Shown: piece after piece, positions 17,782-26,886 of the stretch
Layout of the letters: every line of letters starts with the position of its first letter
Position numbering within the stretch: the first letter of the stretch is position 1
From: Anaerolineaceae bacterium
GTDB taxonomy: Bacteria > Chloroflexota > Anaerolineae > Aggregatilineales > Phototrophicaceae
DNA: 39,768 nucleotides
Assembly: GCA_007693385.1 (NCBI GenBank)
Contig: REDR01000075.1
Span: 1-39,768 of the forward strand
Reading direction: 5' to 3'
The notes under the pieces: model-generated
What the model was told of the DNA's origin: nothing
The model's database searches: none
Seen by the model: only the letters and a program-made list of their open reading frames with translations
Made by a program: the position numbers and the translations under genes

Positions 17782-18237
17782 ATGCAGTTCACACTCTATT
17801 CACAAAAGACGACGCGGCAATGCGTCAAAGACCTGACCGAGCGCCTGCAAGCACGCGGCACAAAAGCCAACCCCGCGCTGGGCGGCTGGGTGAACAAAGA
17901 CGGCGGCTTCAGCCTGACGCTGACCGCGCCGGTGCTGGGGCGCTTCAACCGCACCACACGCTTAAGAGGTCGCCTATGGCGCGAGACCGGCGTCACGGTG
18001 ATCGAGGGCTACGTCCCTGACGGCATCAGCCCGTTCTGGATGCGCGTGCTGGGGGCGTCGCTGATCGTCGGCAGTCTGCTATTGGCGGTCAGTTACGGCG
18101 TGTTAATCGGGCTGGTGATGGTGTTGTTTGGCCTGCTGGCTTATATCCCGTTGCGTGGCGACTACCTCAACAGCGATCAATTGCTGGTCGCGATTGAGCG
18201 CACGCTGAAAGCTGACCCTAAGCCGCCGAAGAAGTGA
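17782..18237 (+). CDS. Small membrane protein of unknown function
   Basis: 151 residues. The first 85 form a soluble part rich in beta strands (GGWVNKDGGFSLTLTAPVLGRFNRTTRL). Two adjacent membrane helices follow (MRVLGASLIVGSLLLAVSYGV and LIGLVMVLFGLLAYIPL), then a basic C-terminal tail (KADPKPPKK). Both ends are predicted cytoplasmic. No motif suggests an enzyme. It sits 92 bases before the MFS gene on the same strand, so the two could share a transcript, but the function is unknown. Confidence 0.7.
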   Translation: MQFTLYSQKTTRQCVKDLTERLQARGTKANPALGGWVNKDGGFSLTLTAPVLGRFNRTTRLRGRLWRETGVTVIEGYVPDGISPFWMRVLGASLIVGSLLLAVSYGVLIGLVMVLFGLLAYIPLRGDYLNSDQLLVAIERTLKADPKPPKK

Positions 18238-18329
18238 CAGCGGACGGGATGGACTCCACATCGGCGCGATTTCTGTGATAGCATGGCGGGATTTGACATT
18301 GCCAGAACGCAACAGCGTAGAAAGTCACC

Positions 18330-19562
18330 ATGACCCGCCAATCGTTTGATCGTTCTATCGCAGTCGCCTTTCTCGGCTTCATCGTTCTCGGCTTGCCGGA
18401 TGGCTTGCTCGGTCTGGCGTGGCCGTCCATTCAAGCACAATTTAACCTGCCTGCCGCCGCGTTGGGCAGTTTTTTTGTAGCCGGAACGATAGGATTCGTG
18501 ACCGTCAGCCTGTTTAGCGGGGCGCTCTCGCGGCGGTTCGGCATCCGGCATCTGCTGATCGGCGCGTATAGCTTGCGCGGCACAGCGATGGTTCTGGTTT
18601 TCTTCGCGCCGTCATGGGAGATAATCGTCCTGCTAGGTTTCATCGCCGGTCTGGGCGATGGCGGCATTGATACCGGCTTGAATCTGTACGTCGCCGGATA
18701 CGACAACCCGCGCTTGATGAACTATTTGCACGCCTTCTTCGGGCTAGGCGCGGCGTTTGGTCCGTTGTTGATGGTCGGCCTGTTCAGCATCGGGCTATCA
18801 TGGACATTCGGCTTTCTGATTGTCGGCATGGTCAAAGCGCTGATGGTCGTCTTGTTGCTGTTCGTGCGCCTGCACGATGTCAGCATCACCCAACCGCACG
18901 GGGGAGAACCGGCGGCATCGCTCGTCGGCTCGATGCGCGTGCCGATGGTGTGGATGGGCGTCTTCGCGTTCTTCATCGCCACCGGTCTGGAGATGAACGC
19001 CGGTCAGTGGTCGTACACGCTATTCACGCAGGGGCGCGGCACAGACCCGACGACTGCCGGTATCTGGATCAGCCTATATCGGGCGATGTTCACCGTCGGG
19101 CGCTTCTTCTTCGGCTTCATCGGCGATCGCGGTTCAATCGTTCTACAGATGCGCGGCAGTCTGACGCTGGCGGTGCTGGCGTCGATACTGGTCTGGTCGA
19201 ATATTTCGCAGACGATCAGCGCCGTCGGATTAATCCTGATGGGGTTGGCAATCGCGCCACAATTCCCGCTTTTGATGGCGGGCACGGTGCGGCGGGTGGG
19301 GTTGCGTCATGCGGCTAACGCCATCGGCCTACAGATGGGCGGCGCAAGTCTGGGGGTGGGCGTATTTCCCGGCCTGACCGGATGGCTGGTACAACTGAAC
19401 GAGAACGCGGTAATGCCGCTACTCAAAGCGCCGTTTCCATTCGATCAACCGGCGTTGCGTTTTAATCCGGCGCTAGAAACCGTCGCGCTGGTCTTTGTGG
19501 TGATGTCTGTCGCGCTATTCATCGTCTACGAGTTGATGACTCTAGCAATCCGCCGCAACTGA
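18330..19562 (+). CDS. Major facilitator superfamily transporter
   Basis: 410 residues with about 12 predicted membrane segments in two halves. The loop after TM2 carries GALSRRFGIRHLLIGAY, a form of the MFS motif A (Gly-x-x-x-D/R-R-x-G), and the second half has the matching GRFFFGFIGDRGS. The Asn/Asp-rich IAGLGDGGIDTGLNLYVAG stretch in TM4 resembles the sugar- and fucose-permease-like branch. Substrate and direction cannot be determined from sequence. A strong hairpin lies just beyond the stop, shared with the convergent gene. Confidence 0.9.
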   Translation: MTRQSFDRSIAVAFLGFIVLGLPDGLLGLAWPSIQAQFNLPAAALGSFFVAGTIGFVTVSLFSGALSRRFGIRHLLIGAYSLRGTAMVLVFFAPSWEIIVLLGFIAGLGDGGIDTGLNLYVAGYDNPRLMNYLHAFFGLGAAFGPLLMVGLFSIGLSWTFGFLIVGMVKALMVVLLLFVRLHDVSITQPHGGEPAASLVGSMRVPMVWMGVFAFFIATGLEMNAGQWSYTLFTQGRGTDPTTAGIWISLYRAMFTVGRFFFGFIGDRGSIVLQMRGSLTLAVLASILVWSNISQTISAVGLILMGLAIAPQFPLLMAGTVRRVGLRHAANAIGLQMGGASLGVGVFPGLTGWLVQLNENAVMPLLKAPFPFDQPALRFNPALETVALVFVVMSVALFIVYELMTLAIRRN

Positions 19563-19565
19563 TTC

Positions 19566-19602
19566 AAAAAGTGTGGGAGCGCGGACACACGGCGCTCCCA
19601 CA
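19566..19602 (-). terminator. Rho-independent terminator for the gene at 19611-20621
   Basis: A perfect 11-base stem, TGTGGGAGCGC (19572-19582) with GCGCTCCCACA (19592-19602), encloses a 9-base loop. On the minus strand it is followed by TTTTT (19570-19566), so it terminates the minus-strand gene. On the plus strand there is no T run, so it may act only weakly for the MFS gene. Confidence 0.8.
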
Positions 19603-19610
19603 TCGGATTG

Positions 19611-20621
19611 CTAGCTATCCGATTTTGATTTATCTGCCGATTCTTGCAGGGCGATCACCAGAATCGCGCTGAAAAGCGCACCGGCGATCAATCCACCCAG
19701 CAACGCGCCGATGAAATCACCCAGATCAAGCCCGCTTGAGAAGCGGAAAGCGTTGATGATGCCCGATCCGGCGGAGGTGAACAGCGTCATGGCGATGGCG
19801 GTCAGGATGAACATATTGCGGTTCAGGCGCGGCTCGCCCTGTGAAGGCACGAAGCGGTTCATGTTGGCGAAGGCGTAAGCGACGCCAATGCCGAATATCG
19901 CCCGCGTCAGCCACGCCAGCACCAGACTGCTATTGGCGAAAGTGAAAGACAATCTGCTGTCAATCAACATCAGGAAGAACGTCAAGCCGGTCGTGAACCC
20001 AACGAAGATGAAAAACGTGTTGCGCGGGATGGTCGGGAACGAAAGCGACAGCGCGAACGATAGACCATACGTGAATAGCGCGGTCACGGCGGTGGCGATG
20101 ATCGCATAGAGGAACGTGTTCACGTTCCCGCCGCCGAAATAGCTGTACTCGATGGCCGAGCCGATGCCGTACAGGATAGCGCCGATAGCGACCACGCCGC
20201 CCACCTTGCCCAGACGATCTATAATCTGCTCTTTGACGACATCAGCAATTTGTGGCGGCATGGGCACGGTGTAATCCGTCGCCGCTCTGGTCGCCTGCGG
20301 TCTTGGCGGTTGCGGTGCGGCTTGCTCCTTCTGCGGTTGCGGTGTCGGTTGGTCAGTCTGCGGTGTTTCTTCCGGTGTTGGTGTCGGGTTGTCGCTCATA
20401 GTTGTTGCCCCTTTGCTCTCAGATTCAATATGCTCCGCCTGCTGACTGACATCCGCTTGTGCGGCGTCAGTATCCGGCGGGAAGCGTTCGTTTAATTGCG
20501 CTAGCCACTTCTGCGCGGTGGGATGATCCGGCATGGTTTCCAGTATCTCCCGCGCCTGCTGATGTTGACCACTTTTGACCAACTCCTGAGCATCCTGTAA
20601 CCGTTCGTTTTCATCAGCCAT
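19611..20621 (-). CDS. TPR-like N-terminus plus polytopic membrane protein
   Basis: 336 residues. Residues 1-50 look like a helical-repeat pair (DAQELVKSGQHQQAREILET). Residues 55-125 are Pro/Thr/Gln-rich, including PTPTPEETPQTDQPTPQPQ. From about 145 there are six hydrophobic segments, among them VGGVVAIGAILYGIGSAI and TFFIFVGFTTGLTFFLMLI, ending with LGDFIGALLGGLIAGALFSA. The layout resembles the HEAT-repeat membrane protein at 3814-4983. No enzyme motif is seen and function is unknown. GGGGAG lies 10 bases before the ATG. Confidence 0.75.
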   Translation of the reverse strand: MADENERLQDAQELVKSGQHQQAREILETMPDHPTAQKWLAQLNERFPPDTDAAQADVSQQAEHIESESKGATTMSDNPTPTPEETPQTDQPTPQPQKEQAAPQPPRPQATRAATDYTVPMPPQIADVVKEQIIDRLGKVGGVVAIGAILYGIGSAIEYSYFGGGNVNTFLYAIIATAVTALFTYGLSFALSLSFPTIPRNTFFIFVGFTTGLTFFLMLIDSRLSFTFANSSLVLAWLTRAIFGIGVAYAFANMNRFVPSQGEPRLNRNMFILTAIAMTLFTSAGSGIINAFRFSSGLDLGDFIGALLGGLIAGALFSAILVIALQESADKSKSDS

Positions 20622-20719
20622 TCGTTGCTGTCTCCCCTCTGTCTATTGGCGAACGTGTGACTCTTTACTATTTTAGCATATTCCGCAAAATGCGCCGGAT
20701 GGGGGCATGTATGCGAATC

Positions 20720-20743
20720 TGTAGGGGCGTAGCCATGCTACGC
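20720..20743. repeat. GTAGGGGCG palindromic intergenic element (2)
   Basis: TGTAGGGGCGTAGC followed by CAT and GCTACGC. The core GCGTAGC (20727-20733) pairs with GCTACGC (20737-20743), leaving a CAT loop. It lies between the divergent genes at 19611-20621 and 20828-21916. Confidence 0.6.
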
Positions 20744-20827
20744 GCTGAGTCCATCTTTTCAGCATCCGGCGCGGGGATGGTACAATCTACCGTGTAGACG
20801 TTGACGCATTGTGTAGGAGAAAAATTC

Positions 20828-21916
20828 TTGTTCGACCTGAAAGCACACCTGAAAAGACTGGTGGAAGCACACGCGCCATCCGGCCACGAAGCGCCCATTC
20901 GCGGTATCTTGCGCGAAGAATGGGCGGGCTACGTGGACGAGTTCCAGCAGGATAAGCTGGGTAGTTTGATCGGCGTCAAACGCGCCACCCAACCACCATC
21001 AACGCCGCGCAAGATCATGCTGGCCGCCCACATGGACGAGATCGGCCTGATGGTGCGCGACATCGTGGACGGCTTCATCTACGTTCATCGCATTAGCGGC
21101 GTGGACAACCGCGTTATGCTGGCACAGCCGGTCATCGTACATGGCACATCGCCCCTGCGCGGGGTCGTAGCCGCCATCCCGCCACATCTATTGACTGACC
21201 GCGAACGCAAACGCTACCCGACATTCGACCAGCTTGTGATTGATGTCGGCTTGCCGCACGACGAAGTGATCGCACAGGTCAGCCCGGGCGACCTCATCAC
21301 GCCGGACGCGCCGCTTGTAGAATTACAGGGGCGCAAGGTGGCGGCCAAAGCGCTGGATGACCGCGCCTGTGTCGCGGCGGTCAGCGTTTGTCTGGATGCG
21401 CTGAAGGGCATGTCGCATGTGTGGGACGTATACGCGGCGGCCACCGTGCAGGAAGAGACCGGCCTGCTCGGAGCGACCACCGCCGCGCACCACATCAACC
21501 CCGACATCGCCATCGCGCTTGATGTCACCTTCGCTGACCAGCCCGGCGTAGGCGAAAATTCAGCCGGCGAGATGAACAAGGGCGCGGTCATCGGCATCGG
21601 CCCGAACTTCCACATTAAGCTATCCGAGCAGATCGAAAAGACCGCCAAGTATCACGAGATTAAAGTGCAACACGAGGCGCTTCCGGGCAGAAGCGGCACC
21701 GATGCGTGGGCGATACAGGTCTCCCGCGAAGGCGTGCCGACGGCATTACTCAGCATCCCGATTCGCAACATGCACTCACCGGTCGAGACGGTTGATCTGG
21801 GCGACATCGAGCGCACCGGACGCCTGCTGGCGCATTTCATCGCCGGACTGGACGCCGATTTCATGGGCGTCATCGACTGGGACGACAATAAAGATCAAGA
21901 AGCGGAGGGCGCGTGA
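20828..21916 (+). CDS. M42 family metallopeptidase (copy 1 of 3)
   Basis: 362 residues of an M42 (glutamyl/deblocking aminopeptidase, TET-type) enzyme. All expected residues are present: His68 (AAHMDEIGLM), the bridging Asp in KALDDRACVA (177-178), the Glu-Glu pair 209-210 in TVQEETGLLGA (the general base and a metal ligand), Asp232 (ALDVTFAD) and His316 (RNMHSPVETV). These hold two metals and define the active site; the family forms large tetrahedral dodecamers that trim peptides from the N-terminus. The frame continues upstream to a TTG at 20801, but AGGAG lies 8 bases before the TTG at 20828 and the family N-terminus starts there. It is the first gene of a four-gene operon. Confidence 0.92.
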   Translation: MFDLKAHLKRLVEAHAPSGHEAPIRGILREEWAGYVDEFQQDKLGSLIGVKRATQPPSTPRKIMLAAHMDEIGLMVRDIVDGFIYVHRISGVDNRVMLAQPVIVHGTSPLRGVVAAIPPHLLTDRERKRYPTFDQLVIDVGLPHDEVIAQVSPGDLITPDAPLVELQGRKVAAKALDDRACVAAVSVCLDALKGMSHVWDVYAAATVQEETGLLGATTAAHHINPDIAIALDVTFADQPGVGENSAGEMNKGAVIGIGPNFHIKLSEQIEKTAKYHEIKVQHEALPGRSGTDAWAIQVSREGVPTALLSIPIRNMHSPVETVDLGDIERTGRLLAHFIAGLDADFMGVIDWDDNKDQEAEGA

Positions 21917-22968
21917 TGTATTTACAGCAATTATCGGACGCGGTGGGCGTCTCCGGTCAGGAGGACGCGGTACGCCGCATCGTGCTAGACGCGATCAAAG
22001 ATCACGTCACCGACATAAAAATTGACGCGCTAGGCGGCATCACCGCGATCAAGCGGGGCACGGGAGCGACGACGGACGCGCCGCGCCTGATGATCGCCGC
22101 CCACATGGACGAAATCGGCTTCATGGTCAAAGACATCGACAGCAACGGCCTGATCCGCTTCGTCAATGTCGGCGGGGTGGATGACCGCATCCTGCCCGGC
22201 CTGCGCGTGAAAGTCGGCGCGGACGGTCTGCCCGGCGTCATCCTGTGGCCGCCGATCCACCTCAACCGCGAGCAGAACGTGACCGCGCTCAAAAATCTAC
22301 GCATCGACATCGGCGCGAGTAGCAAAGAATCGGCTAACGGCAAGGTCAAAATCGGGGATCGCATCGCGTTTGATAGCACCTATACCGAACTCAGCGAAAC
22401 GATGGTGCGCGGCAAGGCGTTTGATGATCGCGTCGGTTGTTCGCTGTTGATTGACGTGTTGCAGGGCGGGCCGTATCCGGTGGACATCATCGCCGCGTTC
22501 ACCGTGCAGGAAGAAGTCGGCCTGCGCGGGGCGAAGGTCGCCGCGCAAAAACACGCGCCCGATGTCGCGCTGATTCTGGAAGGCACCACCGCCCACGATG
22601 TTCCCAACCCGAGCGCCGAGCCGGACGACGAAATCGAGAATAACCCCGGATGCCGCGTGAACGCTGGCCCGGCACTCACCGTCATGGATCGGAGCATGAT
22701 CGCCCAGCCGCGCTTCCTCAACTATCTGCGGCAGACCGCCGAGCAAAACGGCATCCCCTATCAGCTTAAAACGCAACTGGGCGGCGGCACGGACGGCGGG
22801 CAAATTCACATGGCGGGCGGCGGACGGCCTACCGGCGTTATCTCTATGCCGTGCCGCTACATCCACAGCCCCGCCGCCATCCTCAGCAAGACCGACTATC
22901 AGCACACGCTCGATCTGGTCAAAGCGGCGGTGCATGGCCTGACGTTCGAGGCGTTCCGCTATGAGTGA
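21916..22968 (+). CDS. M42 family metallopeptidase (copy 2 of 3)
   Basis: 350 residues. The active site is intact with one change: His63 (AAHMDEIGFM), the Asp pair 170-171 (KAFDDRVGCS), Glu199-Glu200 (TVQEEVGLRGA), Glu222 in ILEGTTAHDV where the other two copies have Asp, and His317 (CRYIHSPAAI). The EGTTA version is known in other M42 branches, so this copy belongs to a different subfamily and may differ in metal or substrate use. The ATG overlaps the previous stop by one base (TGATG), and GGAGG lies 7 bases upstream. Confidence 0.92.
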   Translation: MYLQQLSDAVGVSGQEDAVRRIVLDAIKDHVTDIKIDALGGITAIKRGTGATTDAPRLMIAAHMDEIGFMVKDIDSNGLIRFVNVGGVDDRILPGLRVKVGADGLPGVILWPPIHLNREQNVTALKNLRIDIGASSKESANGKVKIGDRIAFDSTYTELSETMVRGKAFDDRVGCSLLIDVLQGGPYPVDIIAAFTVQEEVGLRGAKVAAQKHAPDVALILEGTTAHDVPNPSAEPDDEIENNPGCRVNAGPALTVMDRSMIAQPRFLNYLRQTAEQNGIPYQLKTQLGGGTDGGQIHMAGGGRPTGVISMPCRYIHSPAAILSKTDYQHTLDLVKAAVHGLTFEAFRYE

Positions 22969-23668
22969 TCCGACGCCCGACGGCAACGCCGACGACATCG
23001 CAGACCGCATCCGCAAAGCGTGGCGCGAGGAATCACCGGCGGGCTGGTTCGAGCCGCTATACGCCGAAGCCAAAGCGGGACGGGCGCAGGTGCCATGGGC
23101 GCTGATGGAGCCGAATCCGCAGTTGGTCGCGTGGCTGGACGCGCATCCGGTAACGGCGGGCGAGACGCCTTCCGCGCTGGTGGTCGGGTGCGGGCTGGGC
23201 GATGACGCGCAAGTGCTGGCACAGCGCGGCTATGATGTCGTCGCGTTCGACATTTCGCCGAGCGCGATCGCGTGGGCGCAAAGTCGCTTCCCGCCCCATC
23301 AGCGCGTGCAGTACACGGCGGTTGATCTGTTTGAAGCGCCGGAATCGTGGCGCGGGCGCTTCGATTTCGTGTTCGAGTGCCGCAACATTCAGGCGTTGCC
23401 GCACACGCTGGCCGATTCTGCGATGAACGCTATCGCCGGATTCGTCAAAGCGGGTGGCGATCTGCTGGTGTTGTGTCATGGGCGTGAGCCGCACGAACCC
23501 AAAGACGGCATCCCGTGGCCGCTTTCCCGCGCCGAGCTAGAGACGTTCCGCCGCGTCGGTCTGGTGGAAGTCCAATTCAGCGAACAATTGCTACGCGGCA
23601 AGCGTCGCTTTGCCGTCGAATATCATAAACCGGACGATGACACCATTTCAAAAACGGAGAGAGAGTAA
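22961..23668 (+). CDS. SAM-dependent methyltransferase, TPMT-like
   Basis: 235 residues of a class I methyltransferase. The N-terminal block (VPWALMEPNPQLVAWL) and the motif I region ALVVGCGLGDDAQVLAQRG (about 72-90) followed by VVAFDISPSAIAWAQ (acidic Asp97 binds the ribose of SAM) are characteristic of the thiopurine/halide methyltransferase-like (TPMT) branch, which methylates sulfur, selenium or halide nucleophiles. The substrate here is not evident. The ATG overlaps the stop of the preceding peptidase by 8 bases, and the next start is only 1 base beyond its own stop, so it is fully embedded in the peptidase operon. Confidence 0.88.
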   Translation: MSDPTPDGNADDIADRIRKAWREESPAGWFEPLYAEAKAGRAQVPWALMEPNPQLVAWLDAHPVTAGETPSALVVGCGLGDDAQVLAQRGYDVVAFDISPSAIAWAQSRFPPHQRVQYTAVDLFEAPESWRGRFDFVFECRNIQALPHTLADSAMNAIAGFVKAGGDLLVLCHGREPHEPKDGIPWPLSRAELETFRRVGLVEVQFSEQLLRGKRRFAVEYHKPDDDTISKTERE

Positions 23669-23669
23669 C

Positions 23670-24650
23670 GTGAAAGAGCTAGTCAGAAAACTAACCGAAG
23701 CGTGGGGGCCTTCCGGCTACGAACACCACATCCGCCAGATCATCCGCGAAGAAGTGGCGGAACTGGCCGACGAAATCACCGTTGATCCGCTCGGCAATTT
23801 GATCTGCCGCGTGGGGGATGGCGAAAAGCGCGTGATGGTGGCCGCCCACATGGACGAGATCGGCGTGATGGCGACCTACCGCGAGAAGAAAAGCGGCTAT
23901 ATGCGCTTCGCCAACATCGGCGGACTCAGCCCGCAGACGCTACGCGGCAACCGCGTTAAGTTCGAGAATGGCGTGATCGGCGTGATCGGCGTGGAAGGTG
24001 GCAAGGGCGATTCGCTGGATCAGTTCTTCATCGACACCGACGACGCCAGCGGCGAGCAGACCGTACCGGAAGGCAGTCCGGCGGGTTTCTGGCGTCCGAT
24101 GGACGAACGCGGCAAGCGCCTTGTCGGTAAGGCGATGGATGATCGCATCGGCTGTGTGGTCGCCATCGAGACGATGCGTAAGCTGAAGAAGAAAAAGACG
24201 CCCAACAGCGTTTATTTCGCGTTCACCGTGCAGGAAGAAGTCGGCCTGCGTGGGGCGCGGACGGCGGCGCACAACATCAACCCCGATGTGGCCGTCGCGC
24301 TGGATGTGACGCGCACCGGTGATGAGATTCACGGCGCGAAGATGTCGGTCAAGCTGGGCGGTGGCGCGGCGATCAAAGTGCATGATCCCGGCCTCGTCGT
24401 GCCGCCCGCCGTCGTCGATTGGATGGTCAACCGCGCCGAAGCAGACGGCATTCCGTATCAGCGCGAGTTGCTATCCGGTGGCACGACGGACGCCGCCGCC
24501 ATCCAGTTGACGAATGCCGGTGTGCCGAGCGGGTGCATCTCCATCCCGTGCCGCTTCATCCACACCGTCAGCGAGACGGTGGACTTGGACGACGTGCAGG
24601 CGTGCATCGACCTGTTAAGCGGTCTGGTCAGCAATCCGGTATCGTTGTAA
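23670..24650 (+). CDS. M42 family metallopeptidase (copy 3 of 3)
   Basis: 326 residues from the GTG at 23670, chosen because GGAGAGAG lies about 10 bases upstream and the family N-terminus (VKELVRKLTEAWGPSGYEHH) starts here; the frame extends 20 codons further but inside the methyltransferase gene. Active-site residues are His60 (AAHMDEIGVM), the Asp pair 157-158 (KAMDDRIGCV), Glu189-Glu190 (TVQEEVGLRGA), Asp212 (ALDVTRTGDE) and His298 (CRFIHTVSET). The Lys-rich KLKKKKTPNS stretch is a surface insert. It is a distinct paralogue, not a recent tandem copy: the three peptidases differ widely outside the active-site blocks. Confidence 0.92.
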   Translation: MKELVRKLTEAWGPSGYEHHIRQIIREEVAELADEITVDPLGNLICRVGDGEKRVMVAAHMDEIGVMATYREKKSGYMRFANIGGLSPQTLRGNRVKFENGVIGVIGVEGGKGDSLDQFFIDTDDASGEQTVPEGSPAGFWRPMDERGKRLVGKAMDDRIGCVVAIETMRKLKKKKTPNSVYFAFTVQEEVGLRGARTAAHNINPDVAVALDVTRTGDEIHGAKMSVKLGGGAAIKVHDPGLVVPPAVVDWMVNRAEADGIPYQRELLSGGTTDAAAIQLTNAGVPSGCISIPCRFIHTVSETVDLDDVQACIDLLSGLVSNPVSL

Positions 24651-24659
24651 GTCCTGCTG

Positions 24660-24685
24660 TGTAGGGGCGCAACGTGTTGCGCCCC
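24660..24685. repeat. GTAGGGGCG palindromic element / possible terminator (3)
   Basis: TGTAGGGGCGCAAC-GT-GTTGCGCCCC: 10-base arms at 24664-24673 and 24676-24685. It lies between the convergent M42 and acs genes and is followed on the plus strand by ACAAAATAAA rather than a T run. It could act as a mild bidirectional terminator, but it shares its GTAGGGGCG start with other gaps, so it is more likely a dispersed repeat. Confidence 0.6.
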
Positions 24686-24704
24686 ACAAAATAAACGGTA
24701 CGCG

Positions 24705-26612
24705 CTAATCCTCAAGCGTGCTGAGGTCGCCGACCGGCAAGCCTTGCGCCTGTGCTTTCAACACGCGCCGCATGATCTTGCCGGAGCGCGTCTTGGGCAA
24801 TTTATCGACGAATTCGATACTGGTCGGCACCGCAATCGGCCCGACTTCGTGGCGCACATGCTCTTTTAGCGCTTTGATGAGCGCATCGTCCGGCGTCGCG
24901 CCACTGACCAGAATGCAGTAAGCGTGAATCACGTTGCCGCGCAATTCATCCGGCACGCCGATGACCGCCGCTTCCGCCACATCTTTATAACTGACCAGCG
25001 CGGACTCGATCTCCGCCGTGCCCAGACGATAGCCACTAACCTTAATCACATCATCAATGCGGCCAATCACCCAGATGTAGCCGTCCTCATCGCGGCGGGC
25101 AGAGTCGCCGGCCAGATACCAGCCCTGCTCTTTGTACGCGCTCCAATATTGCGCTTTGTAGCGCTCCGGATCGCCGTAGACGGTGCGTAACATGCCCGGC
25201 CACGGCGTCTTGATGACCAGCTTGCCGTCCTCGTTGGGGGCGCAGGTGTTGCCCTCCTCATCGACCACATCCACCACGATTCCCGGAAATGGTCGCGTGG
25301 CGCTTCCCGGCTTCAGCGCTACCGACGGCAACGGCGTAATCATGAAGCCGCCGGTTTCGGTCTGCCACCATGTATCCATGATCGGACAGCGCTCTTTACC
25401 GATAACCCGATGATACCATTTCCACGCCTCCGGGTTGATCGGCTCGCCGACGCTCCCCAGCAGGCGCAACGTCGAGAGGTCGTGACGGTTCGGCCACGCA
25501 TCACCGAAGCGCATCAGGCCGCGAATCGCCGTCGGCGCGGTGTAGAGGATGGTCACGCCGTATTCTTCAACGATCTTCCACCAGCGATTAGGATACGGAT
25601 AAGTCGGCGCTCCCTCATAGATGATGCTGGTCGCCCCTAGAATCAGCGGCGCGTACACGATGTAACTATGGCCGGTGATCCAGCCCGGATCCGCCGCGCA
25701 CCAGTAGCGGTCTTCGTCTTTGATGTCGAAAACCCATTCCAGTGTGGTTGACGTGTACACCTGATAGCCGCCGTGCGTGTGCAAGATGCCCTTCGGCTTG
25801 CCGGTGGTGCCGCTAGTGTATAGGATGAAAAGCGGGTCTTCGGCGTCCATGACTTCGGTTCTGGCTTTGTTGCTGGCGACGGGGAGCGACATCAGATCGT
25901 GATACCAGTAATCGCGCCCTTGCTCCATGTTGATCTCGTGGCCGGTGCGCCGCACCACGATGACATGCTCCACCATCGGCGAGCGTTCCAGCGCTTTATC
26001 GACATTTTCCTTCAACGGCACGATCTTCCCGCGTAGCCACGCGCCATCACTGCACACCAGCACGCGGCTCTTGGCGTCGTCAATGCGATCCGCGATGGCC
26101 TGCTCACTGAATCCGCCATAGATGACGCTATGCACCGCGCCGATCTTGGCGCAGGCCAGCATAGCGATAACGACTTCCGGCGTGCGCCCCATGTAGATCG
26201 TCACCGTGTCGCCTTTTTGCACGCCCATGCTACGCAGGACGTTAGCGAACTTGCACACCTCCTGACTCAAGCGCCAATAAGAGAGCGTGCGCTTTTCGCC
26301 GTCTTCGCCTTCCCAGATGATCGCTAGTTTGTTGCGGCGTCCGGTGGTCTGGTGGCGATCCAGCGCGTTTAATACGATGTTGGTCTTGCCGCCGACAAAC
26401 CACTTGTAAAACGGCGCGTCGCTATCATCCAGCACCTTGTCCCATTTTTGATACCACGAGAGCGTCTCCGCCCGTTCCGCCCAGAACGCGAGCGGATCAT
26501 CCACCGCTTTCTGATAGACCGCCTCATAATCTTTGATGTGGGCGGCGGCGACGGTCTCCGGCGATGGGTGGTAGATGTCGCCGGTGTTGGGGTTAAAGCC
26601 ATCGTTACTCAT
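24705..26612 (-). CDS. acsA: Acetyl-CoA synthetase
   Basis: 635 residues, the usual Acs length. It makes acetyl-CoA from acetate, ATP and CoA through acetyl-AMP. Visible are the AMP-binding motif [11 protein letters not shown] (265-275), WWQTETGG (415-422; this Trp pocket favours acetate and propionate over longer acids) and the hinge/acetylation site [10 protein letters not shown] with Lys612 as the catalytic lysine, which in relatives is silenced by acetylation. The N-terminal [18 protein letters not shown] is the Acs-specific extension. A SnRK/acetyltransferase partner is not nearby. GGAGATGAC lies before the ATG, and an inverted repeat (TTGTTT...AAACAA) lies just upstream. Confidence 0.95.
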   Translation of the reverse strand: MSNDGFNPNTGDIYHPSPETVAAAHIKDYEAVYQKAVDDPLAFWAERAETLSWYQKWDKVLDDSDAPFYKWFVGGKTNIVLNALDRHQTTGRRNKLAIIWEGEDGEKRTLSYWRLSQEVCKFANVLRSMGVQKGDTVTIYMGRTPEVVIAMLACAKIGAVHSVIYGGFSEQAIADRIDDAKSRVLVCSDGAWLRGKIVPLKENVDKALERSPMVEHVIVVRRTGHEINMEQGRDYWYHDLMSLPVASNKARTEVMDAEDPLFILYTSGTTGKPKGILHTHGGYQVYTSTTLEWVFDIKDEDRYWCAADPGWITGHSYIVYAPLILGATSIIYEGAPTYPYPNRWWKIVEEYGVTILYTAPTAIRGLMRFGDAWPNRHDLSTLRLLGSVGEPINPEAWKWYHRVIGKERCPIMDTWWQTETGGFMITPLPSVALKPGSATRPFPGIVVDVVDEEGNTCAPNEDGKLVIKTPWPGMLRTVYGDPERYKAQYWSAYKEQGWYLAGDSARRDEDGYIWVIGRIDDVIKVSGYRLGTAEIESALVSYKDVAEAAVIGVPDELRGNVIHAYCILVSGATPDDALIKALKEHVRHEVGPIAVPTSIEFVDKLPKTRSGKIMRRVLKAQAQGLPVGDLSTLED

Positions 26613-26637
26613 AAGTTGTCATCTCCAAAAACAAAAT

Positions 26638-26655
26638 TTGTTTATGCACAAACAA
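26638..26655. promoter_or_regulatory. Short inverted repeat upstream of acsA
   Basis: TTGTTT (26638-26643) and AAACAA (26650-26655) form a 6-base inverted repeat with a 6-base spacer, 26 bases upstream of the acs start. It could be an operator, but short AT palindromes are common, so this is only a candidate. Confidence 0.25.
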
Positions 26656-26886
26656 TATATCGGCGCGAATCCGTTCAAAAGATACCGCGCCTTGATTATA
26701 TGCGCTGTGACAAAATACGCAAAATGTCATCATGCGGCTATGATGATTGTCACTATGAGGCGTCAAATGTCGTCGGTTAGACTCAAGTTAAGAACAGGGC
26801 TAGATACGCCGCCCCACACAGGGCGCGATAAGCCCATCGGCGAGTGTAGTTTAACAGTCGTGTGTACACTATCAAGGGGTGTGGAC

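Noticed and set aside
26575-26886. The upstream in-frame extension of the small membrane protein gene
   Set aside because: The 104 extra codons overlap the acs start region and the promoter-like gap and read as unstructured sequence; AAGGGG before 26887 gives a better start.
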